The notes beneath the pieces are model-generated. The model was not told where the DNA came from. It searched no databases and saw only the letters and a list, made by a program, of their open reading frames with translations. Positions 34,729 to 40,039 of a DNA stretch of 40,039 bases are shown one piece after another. Position numbers and translations under genes: made by a program. This stretch comes from Bacillota bacterium (GTDB taxonomy: Bacteria; Bacillota; Clostridia; Lachnospirales; Lachnospiraceae), in the NCBI GenBank assembly GCA_023434365.1, contig JAEYSV010000020.1:1-40039 (forward strand). Direction: 5' to 3'. How positions within the stretch are numbered: position 1 is the stretch's first letter; every line of letters begins with the position of its first letter.

Positions 34729-35529
34729 TTATCCACGAAGATTGTCAAGCATCTCACCTTTATCATTACTTCGCATCAGCGTTTCCCCAATCAATACTGC
34801 ATTCGTTCCATTTTCTCTGAGATATGCGATATCTTCAGCAGAAGATATCCCACTCTCAGAAACAAAGATAATATCACTTGGCACAATTTCACGTAATCTT
34901 CGACTATTGGTAATATCAACCTGAAATGTCCTCAAATCACGATTATTAACACCAATTATTCTCGCACCAGCCTCTATTGCCCTCCTTACTTCCTTTTCGT
35001 CATGCGCTTCCACTAAGACGTCCATTTTAAGAGATTTGGCCAGTTGATGATAGGTGATTAATTGTCCTTCACTAAGAATCGCACATATGAGTAAAATCGC
35101 ATCTGCCCCAATGACTTTTGCCTCATAGATCTGATACTCATCTACAATAAAGTCTTTACGTAGCACCGGTATGCAAACATTTTCTTTAATCTCTGTCAGG
35201 TACGTATTGTCTCCTTGAAAATAATACGGCTCCGTTAACACGCTGATTGCACTTGCCCCTGCCTTTTCATATTCTTTTGCTATCTCAATATAGTTAAACT
35301 CCTTCGCTATCAACCCTTTGGACGGGGAAGCCTTTTTGACTTCACATATAAATGCAATATCCTCTGATTTAAGCGCTCTCTCGAATGCATATTCTATATC
35401 TCTATTCATAGGAAGCTCTGCATCACAAAGAGATATTGCCATATCTTTGATCTTATCAAGTGATATTTCTCTTTTTGCATCTACTATCCGTTCTTTCGTT
35501 CTCATTGCAATTTCATCAAGTATTGTCAT
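34729..35529 (-). CDS. trpC: Indole-3-glycerol phosphate synthase
   Basis: A 266-residue TIM barrel that closes the indole ring. Active-site residues are visible: E63 and K65 in ICEVKKASPSKG, and K125 in PVLRKDFIVD, plus the LVEAHDE and GVNNRDLRTF blocks. The C-terminal phosphate site is VSESGI and LIGETLM. The start is 13 bases after the trpD stop with a good ribosome site. It is the fourth gene of the operon and is not fused to TrpF. Confidence 0.95.
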   Translation of the reverse strand: MTILDEIAMRTKERIVDAKREISLDKIKDMAISLCDAELPMNRDIEYAFERALKSEDIAFICEVKKASPSKGLIAKEFNYIEIAKEYEKAGASAISVLTEPYYFQGDNTYLTEIKENVCIPVLRKDFIVDEYQIYEAKVIGADAILLICAILSEGQLITYHQLAKSLKMDVLVEAHDEKEVRRAIEAGARIIGVNNRDLRTFQVDITNSRRLREIVPSDIIFVSESGISSAEDIAYLRENGTNAVLIGETLMRSNDKGEMLDNLRG

Positions 35530-35542
35530 AGCTGAGTCCTTT

Positions 35543-36550
35543 CTATTGGTTTGATAATGTGATAAACCGTTCTAACTGCATTAATGCCTTTTTACTATCT
35601 ATCATCTGGGCTGCTATATGAATTCCTTCCTTGATGGATGTTGCTGCTTTGGCTACATAAAGTGCTGCTCCTGCATTAAATAAGACAGCATCTCTTTTTG
35701 GCCCCTTTTCTCCTTCTAGTATCGCTCTGGCAATACGTGCATTTTCTGTGGGCTCTCCACCAACGAGATCTTCTTTCTTACAACGAGTAAATCCAAACTG
35801 CTCTGGCCTAATTTCATAACGTCTGAACTCTCCATCATATATCTCACATACTGTAGTCGGGGCACTCATCGAAATTTCATCTAGCCCATCCTGCCCGTAA
35901 ACTACCATCGCATTGTTAACACCAAGATTTTTTAATACCCTTGCTAATGGTTCTACTAAGGCCTCTTCATATACTCCAAGCAACTGCATTTTTGCTCCCG
36001 CTGGATTACTTAACGGACCTAAAATATTGAAAATAGTCCGAATTCCCAGTTCTCTTCTTATTGGTGCGACATATTTCATGGAAATGTGATAATTTTGTGC
36101 AAACAAAAAGCATAAACCAATTTGTGATAGAATTTCAGTACTATGTTCCGGGGTGATGGTTATTTTTACACCAAGTTCTTCTAAAACATCAGCTGTTCCG
36201 CATTTGCTAGAGGCTGCCCTATTTCCATGTTTTGCTACTGCAACTCCTGCTGCAGAAACAACAATAGATGCCATTGTAGAAATGTTGAATGAATTAGACC
36301 CGTCTCCACCAGTTCCAACAATCTCAAGTACCTCTTTTTCATGAAGTAGTTTGATACAATGCTCTCTCATTGCTTTCGCACTTCCGGTTATTTCATCGAT
36401 CGTTTCGCCTTTCATACTAAGTGCTGTAAGATAAGCACTTTTTTGAACATCACTTGCTTCTCCATTCATAATTTCATCCATTACCTGTTTTGCCATATCA
36501 AATGTAATGTTCTGACCTTTTGATAATCTTATTATTGCTTCACGAATCAT
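35543..36550 (-). CDS. trpD: Anthranilate phosphoribosyltransferase
   Basis: A 335-residue enzyme that joins anthranilate to PRPP. The PRPP loop is GTGGDGSNSFNIST (79-92). The block KHGNRAASSKCGTADVLE follows and forms the anthranilate pocket. The family end, DAVLFNAGAALYVA, is intact. Length is normal and it is not fused to TrpG. It lies 16 bases after trpG and 13 before trpC. Confidence 0.95.
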   Translation of the reverse strand: MIREAIIRLSKGQNITFDMAKQVMDEIMNGEASDVQKSAYLTALSMKGETIDEITGSAKAMREHCIKLLHEKEVLEIVGTGGDGSNSFNISTMASIVVSAAGVAVAKHGNRAASSKCGTADVLEELGVKITITPEHSTEILSQIGLCFLFAQNYHISMKYVAPIRRELGIRTIFNILGPLSNPAGAKMQLLGVYEEALVEPLARVLKNLGVNNAMVVYGQDGLDEISMSAPTTVCEIYDGEFRRYEIRPEQFGFTRCKKEDLVGGEPTENARIARAILEGEKGPKRDAVLFNAGAALYVAKAATSIKEGIHIAAQMIDSKKALMQLERFITLSNQ

Positions 36551-36566
36551 AATTCTCCTCCTATTC

Positions 36567-37160
36567 TTACACTCGTTTATCTCTTACTTTATTTACAATT
36601 GCTAAGAAGTTTCTTAGAATTTCATTGCCTCTTGGGGTTAAGATGGATTCAGGATGAAACTGAAGACCATATACTGAATACTCAGTATGCTTAATCCCCA
36701 TGATCTCTTCTTGGGCAGTTTTTGCTATTACCTGCAGACAATCTGGTAATGTTTTGGCGTCAGCTTGAAGAGAATGATACCTTGCTACCTGAATACTATT
36801 CGGTAAGCCCTGAAACAAGTCAACCCCACAATTTATTGCTACTTCTGACTGCTTTCCATGCATTAGTCTTGACGCATACGTAATTACACCGCCATACGCT
36901 TCGCAAATTGCTTGATGTCCCAGACATACGCCCAAAATGATATGCGTACTGCCAAGTTTCTTTACAACGTCAATACACACGCCCGCCTCAGATGGTCTGC
37001 CTGGTCCTGGAGAAAGTACAATTGCTTCCGGTTGAAGTTCCCTTATTTGCTCTACAGTTAACTCATCATTACGAATTACTTGAATTTCTTCTGACATAGC
37101 TCCCATCATTTGATATAAGTTATAAGAAAAGCTGTCATAATTATCAATTAGTAGAATCAT
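36567..37160 (-). CDS. trpG: Anthranilate synthase component II (glutamine amidotransferase)
   Basis: A 197-residue class I amidotransferase that supplies ammonia to TrpE. The triad is C79 in LGVCLGHQAI, H169 and E171 in LQFHPES. The opening MILLIDNYDSFSYNL is typical. It can also serve PabB in some clostridia, but its place in the trp operon fits TrpG. Its ATG directly follows the trpE stop with no spacer, so the two are translated together in fixed ratio. Confidence 0.95.
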   Translation of the reverse strand: MILLIDNYDSFSYNLYQMMGAMSEEIQVIRNDELTVEQIRELQPEAIVLSPGPGRPSEAGVCIDVVKKLGSTHIILGVCLGHQAICEAYGGVITYASRLMHGKQSEVAINCGVDLFQGLPNSIQVARYHSLQADAKTLPDCLQVIAKTAQEEIMGIKHTEYSVYGLQFHPESILTPRGNEILRNFLAIVNKVRDKRV

Positions 37161-38636
37161 TTACAATATCCCTCCTTCTGCCATTTTCAAAGCTTTTAAA
37201 ACAGCTTTTGCTTTGTTAATACATTCCTGGTACTCTTTTTTAGGCTCACTGTCAGCTACAATTCCGGCTCCAGAGCGAATAAACACCTTTCCATTCTTCT
37301 TCACAACAAATCGTATTGCAATACAAGTATCCATATTTCCGGCAAAGTCAAGATATCCAATTGCTCCACCATAAATCCCTCGCTTGTTATTCTCTAGTTC
37401 ATTAATAATCTCACAGGCCTTTAACTTTGGCGCCCCTGATAACGTTCCAGCAGGCAACACTGCTTCTATTGCATCCATTGCATCCTTGCCTTTTTGCATT
37501 GTTCCGACTACAGTAGAGCCAATGTGCATTACATGAGAAAACTCTTCTATCGACATATAATTTTCTACTTTGACACTACCAAATTCACTTATTTTACCGA
37601 GATCATTTCTTCCTAAGTCCACCAACATATTATGTTCTGCCAGTTCTTTCTCATCTGCTAGCAATTCCACTTTGAGTTTATCATTTTCTTCCTGTGTTTT
37701 ACCTCTTGGCCTAGTCCCTGCAAGAGGAAATGTTTTTACTTCCCCGTCTGTAAGTTTTACAAGAGTTTCCGGGGAAGCACCTGCAATTTCTATATCATCA
37801 CTTGAGAAGTAAAACATATAAGGCGAAGGGTTCAGCGTTCTTAATACCCGGTAAGCATCTAGTAAACTACCTTCAAACTCCGCCTCCAGACGGTTAGACA
37901 GTACGACTTGAAAAATATCTCCTTCATAAATGCGTTTCTTTGCCTTTTCTACCATTTTGCAAAAGCCTTGTTCATCAAATAATGGAGTTATCTCCGATAT
38001 TAATCTTCCAGGCTTCTCTTTGGCCGTTTCACCTTCTTTTACAAGGTGCACCATGTTTGCTAATATGCTTTCTGCTTGTTGGTATTGTATTTCTACATTC
38101 TCAAGTGAAATGTTAACTATCAATATCATTTTCTGACGTAAATGGTCAAATGCTATCACTTTATCAAATAATAGTAAATCTACATCCTTAAAATAAGTTT
38201 CCTCTGATGTAGATAAATCTAAGGTTGGTTCTGCATACTGTATATAATCATATGCGAAATATCCAACTAAACCGCCTGTAAAAGTTGGTAACTCCTCAAT
38301 TCTTGGAGATTTATGCTCTTTTAATATTTCTCTGATATAATGGCTTGGATGATCAGTCATTACCTCAATGTTTTTATCCCCTTTTATACTAAGATGATGG
38401 TTAAAACAGGTAATTTCGAGCTTTGGGTCATATCCTAAAAACGTATATCTTCCCCAGTTACGATTATCCTCTATACTTTCTAACAGATAACAGTGTTTAC
38501 TAACTTTTTTAATTGTTCTTAATACTTCAATCGGTGTCTTACTGTCCGAGTAAAGTTCAATACTAACTGGTAATACTTTGTAGTCTCCAAGTTTTGCATA
38601 TTCCTTTGCTGTCTCAAGGCTTGGATATAAGTTCAT
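37161..38636 (-). CDS. trpE: Anthranilate synthase component I
   Basis: A 491-residue chorismate-using enzyme, first step of tryptophan synthesis. The tryptophan feedback site LLES is at 51-54, which suggests inhibition by the end product. Catalytic blocks include DIFQVVLSNR, PSPYMFYF, PLAGTRPRGKTQEEN, DLGRNDLG and the final GAIGYLDFAGNMDTCIAIR with the RSGAGIVADSEP end. It needs TrpG for glutamine use. Length is normal. It is the first gene after the T-box leader. Confidence 0.96.
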   Translation of the reverse strand: MNLYPSLETAKEYAKLGDYKVLPVSIELYSDSKTPIEVLRTIKKVSKHCYLLESIEDNRNWGRYTFLGYDPKLEITCFNHHLSIKGDKNIEVMTDHPSHYIREILKEHKSPRIEELPTFTGGLVGYFAYDYIQYAEPTLDLSTSEETYFKDVDLLLFDKVIAFDHLRQKMILIVNISLENVEIQYQQAESILANMVHLVKEGETAKEKPGRLISEITPLFDEQGFCKMVEKAKKRIYEGDIFQVVLSNRLEAEFEGSLLDAYRVLRTLNPSPYMFYFSSDDIEIAGASPETLVKLTDGEVKTFPLAGTRPRGKTQEENDKLKVELLADEKELAEHNMLVDLGRNDLGKISEFGSVKVENYMSIEEFSHVMHIGSTVVGTMQKGKDAMDAIEAVLPAGTLSGAPKLKACEIINELENNKRGIYGGAIGYLDFAGNMDTCIAIRFVVKKNGKVFIRSGAGIVADSEPKKEYQECINKAKAVLKALKMAEGGIL

Positions 38637-38711
38637 AATGTGACCTCCTTTATATTCTCTATTGATATATTTTTATAAGGTGGGTATTCTTGCATCTTCT
38701 TAAAAATGGGT

Positions 38712-38748
38712 AAAAAAAAGCCCCTGACAGAATACATCTGTCAAGGAC
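38712..38748 (-). terminator. T-box intrinsic terminator of the trp operon
   Basis: On the minus strand an 11-bp stem, GTCCTTGACAG (38738-38748) with CTGTCAGGGGC (38720-38730), ends in eight T (38712-38719). It is the terminator half of the trp T-box and is prevented when the antiterminator forms with uncharged tRNA. Confidence 0.85.
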
Positions 38749-39000
38749 GAGTATACAATTAACCTGCTATTCCCGCGGTACCACCTTGCTTTGCGAATCA
38801 CTTCGCACACTTTTAAGAATACTAACATATTCCCTGCAACTAACGTATGCACACGTCGCGGAATACTCAGCCTATGGCCTTTGGCCGCGCCCTCAGTGGT
38901 CCATTTAATAATCTGCGTTCTATCGGTTCTCAGCTCCACCGACTCTCTGTAAGTGCACAACTATTTTTATCTCCACTTCAACGGTTTAAAGTAGTATTAA
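38712..39000 (-). ncRNA. Tryptophan T-box leader (tRNA-Trp sensing)
   Basis: On the minus strand this leader has a complete T-box. Stem I includes AGAGAGTCGGTGGAGCTGAG, and the specifier codon UGG is at 38901-38903, in TAAATGGACCACTG. The T-box sequence AAGGTGGTACCGCGGGAA follows at about 38771-38788, then the terminator. Uncharged tRNA-Trp pairs with UGG and the T-box NCCA site, forming the antiterminator and allowing trpE transcription. The UGG codon agrees with the downstream genes. Confidence 0.93.
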
Positions 39001-39010
39001 ATTGTAACTG

Positions 39011-39039
39011 ATAATACGCTAGAAAGAGTAAAATGTCAA
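39011..39039 (-). promoter_or_regulatory. Promoter of the trp operon
   Basis: On the minus strand TTGACA (39034-39039) and TATTAT (39011-39016) are 17 bases apart. The start point would fall at about 39003, right at the T-box 5' end. The -35 box is a perfect match. Confidence 0.75.
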
Positions 39040-39080
39040 GTACTTTTTCTAATTAATTAAAAGTATCATCAGTAATTATA

Positions 39081-39644
39081 TTATTCACGAAATGTACGAA
39101 GTGCGACTATTGTACGCATAATTAGTTCGTCAAACTCCCAGCCAAGCATCTGGGCACCCTTTTCAATAACTTCTCTTGAGCAACCTGCTGCAAACTTAGG
39201 CGTCTTAAACTTTTTCATCACTGATTTAAGCTCCAGATCCTGCACACTTTTTGATGGTCTCATAATTGCAACTGCACCAATTAATCCGGTTAATTCATCC
39301 ACTGCATAAAGCACCTTTTCCATCTCATGCTCCGGCTTAATATCAACTGTTAGTCCGTATCCATGACTTGCAGTAGCACGAATGATTGCATCGTCAATTC
39401 CATGTTCGCGCATGATTTCCTGACTCTTTATGCAATGCTCATCTGGATATTTTTCAAAATCCAAATCATGCAGTAATCCTACTATACCCCAAAAATCCAC
39501 TTCATTCGCATATCCTAATTCTTTTGCAAAATACCTCATTGTATTTTCAACAATTGTAGCATGCTCCAAATGAAAAGGATCTTTATTATACTCCGTTAAT
39601 AGCTCCCATGCATCTTCTCTTGTTAATGTAGTTGTCACTTTCAT
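39081..39644 (-). CDS. HD-domain phosphohydrolase-like protein
   Basis: A 187-residue protein with an HD metal site: H28, the H59-D60 pair in GLLHDLDFE, H94 in ATASHGYG and D116 in YAVDELTG. This matches small HD-domain proteins whose substrates are unknown; some cut nucleotides. The ATG at 39644 is 3 bases behind AAGGAG, while a GTG at 39638 has better spacing and could be the real start. It lies upstream of the trp promoter on the same strand. A broken small ORF ends 13 bases upstream, so they may share a transcript. Confidence 0.88.
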   Translation of the reverse strand: MKVTTTLTREDAWELLTEYNKDPFHLEHATIVENTMRYFAKELGYANEVDFWGIVGLLHDLDFEKYPDEHCIKSQEIMREHGIDDAIIRATASHGYGLTVDIKPEHEMEKVLYAVDELTGLIGAVAIMRPSKSVQDLELKSVMKKFKTPKFAAGCSREVIEKGAQMLGWEFDELIMRTIVALRTFRE

Positions 39645-39657
39645 TCACTCCTTCGTA

Positions 39658-39856
39658 TTACTCTTTTGCATCTGTATTATGAACCAAATAGATACTCATA
39701 TACCTTTTTGTTTTGCTGCGATTTTGATAGTTCTCTTCCATACAAACCCTCCGAATGACATAATCACTTTCATGATCTTTATTTATTTGAAATGATACAC
39801 TATAATCATCAAAAAATCCAGTCTTTTCCAACCTTTGAGATGAGTTTTGTTTTCAT
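39658..39856 (-). pseudogene. Small ORF of 65 residues broken by one base in a six-base run
   Basis: On the minus strand ATG at 39856 begins MKTKLISKVGKDWIF and then meets TGA. The frame one base away is open from near this point to a TAA at 39658-39660, with segments DDYSVSFQINKDHES and DYVIRRVCMEENYQNRSK. Deleting one T from the six-T run (39811-39816) joins them into one 65-residue protein. The composition is protein-like. I do not recognise it. A shorter start, ATG at 39741, follows a GGAGG site and would give 27 residues. It may be a decayed gene, a slippage-controlled gene or a sequencing error. Confidence 0.5.
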
Positions 39857-39879
39857 AACTTCTTTTGATAATTAAGAAA

Positions 39880-39984
39880 GAGTTTCGCTTGCGAAACTTC
39901 CGCCGCAGTGCGATCCTCGCGGAGCGTTTTTTATGATATAGGAAATTAGCAATTTCCTATATCGATTAGGGCGTCAAAAGCCCT
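39880..39984. repeat. GC-rich hairpin cluster, likely dispersed repeat
   Basis: Four inverted repeats stand in a row: AGTTTCGC/GCGAAACT (39881-39898), GCGA/TCGC (39910-39920), a perfect 13-bp stem with 3-base loop (39935-39963) and AGGGC/GCCCT (39968-39984). The region is GC-rich in an AT-rich genome and is not coding. The first part resembles bases 1-30. I read it as an intergenic repeat element; its spread needs a genome search. Confidence 0.45.
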
Positions 39985-40039
39985 TCAGAAAACTTGGCTT
40001 AGTCAATTTGCACAATTACAAAGTAAATTAAAGTGATAC

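Larger units (their letters stand above)
39645..40039. other. 395-base region before the HD gene: broken ORF and hairpin repeat
   Basis: No intact gene of normal length is visible. The right half of the gap to the window end holds a hairpin-rich GC island (39880-39984). The left half holds the broken ORF at 39658-39856. The last 55 bases, AT-rich, show nothing I can name. Confidence 0.6.

Noticed and set aside
38700..38960. 86-residue minus-strand ORF
   Set aside because: It lies fully inside the T-box leader; its bases are explained by the RNA structure and there is no ribosome site.
1..40039. tRNA genes, CRISPR arrays, insertion sequences, prophage
   Set aside because: Looked for clover-leaf ends, regular repeat-spacer patterns and transposase or integrase motifs on both strands; none seen by eye.

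Overview
The window looks like a piece of ordinary chromosome from a low-GC, motile, Gram-positive clostridium, most likely a Lachnospiraceae close to Lachnoclostridium (Clostridium) phytofermentans. The grounds are AT-rich DNA, purine-rich ribosome binding sites, a tryptophan T-box, a LtaS-type phosphoglycerol transferase, and Bacillus/Clostridium-like gene orders (mbl-flhO-flhP; comFC-yvyF). The species is an inference; no rRNA gene or other marker is present. I see no transposase, integrase, phage gene, CRISPR array or tRNA.

Layout. 1-4.1 kb (minus): a secreted SH3/NlpC-P60 cell-wall hydrolase with its own strong promoter, then ridA - CPBP protease - trxB. 4.2-5.9 kb (plus): acyl-ACP thioesterase and a CvfB-like S1 RNA-binding protein, ending at a 17-bp hairpin shared with the convergent operon. 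6-10.4 kb (minus): recD2 - sugar nucleotidyltransferase - comFC - yvyF. 10.5-13.6 kb (minus): an Mbl-type MreB followed by two rod/hook proteins and a rod-binding FlgJ-like protein; a sigma-D-type promoter sits between mreB and the flagellar genes. 13.9-18.5 kb: a small membrane protein, a P-loop kinase-like protein, a frameshifted gene remnant, a STAS-like protein, a SulP transporter and a HAD phosphatase. 18.5-23.2 kb (minus): sbcD-sbcC. 23.4-28.6 kb: a COG2509-like flavoprotein, then (minus) a PatB/MalY aminotransferase with a cation/proton antiporter, and xpt with a 2-hydroxyacid dehydrogenase. 29.2-32 kb (minus): a 908-residue LtaS-like enzyme. 32-39 kb (minus): the complete tryptophan operon trpEGDCFBA behind a consensus promoter and a T-box with a UGG specifier. 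39.1-40 kb: an HD-domain protein, a small frameshifted ORF and a hairpin-rich, GC-rich repeat.

How it works together. The trp operon is the main pathway unit: chorismate to tryptophan in seven genes, controlled by uncharged tRNA-Trp through the T-box and by feedback on TrpE. The mreB/flagellar block couples shape and rod assembly, with sigma-D control likely for the flagellar part. recD2 and sbcCD are DNA repair.

I did not find a clearly new multi-gene system. The best unexplained signals are small: a 65-residue ORF broken by one extra base in a six-base homopolymer (39658-39856), a frameshifted remnant with an internal GDA...GIG repeat (15228-15495), a sigma-D promoter overlapping the mreB terminator, a terminator built into the 3' coding end of sulP, and related GC-rich repeats at both window edges.
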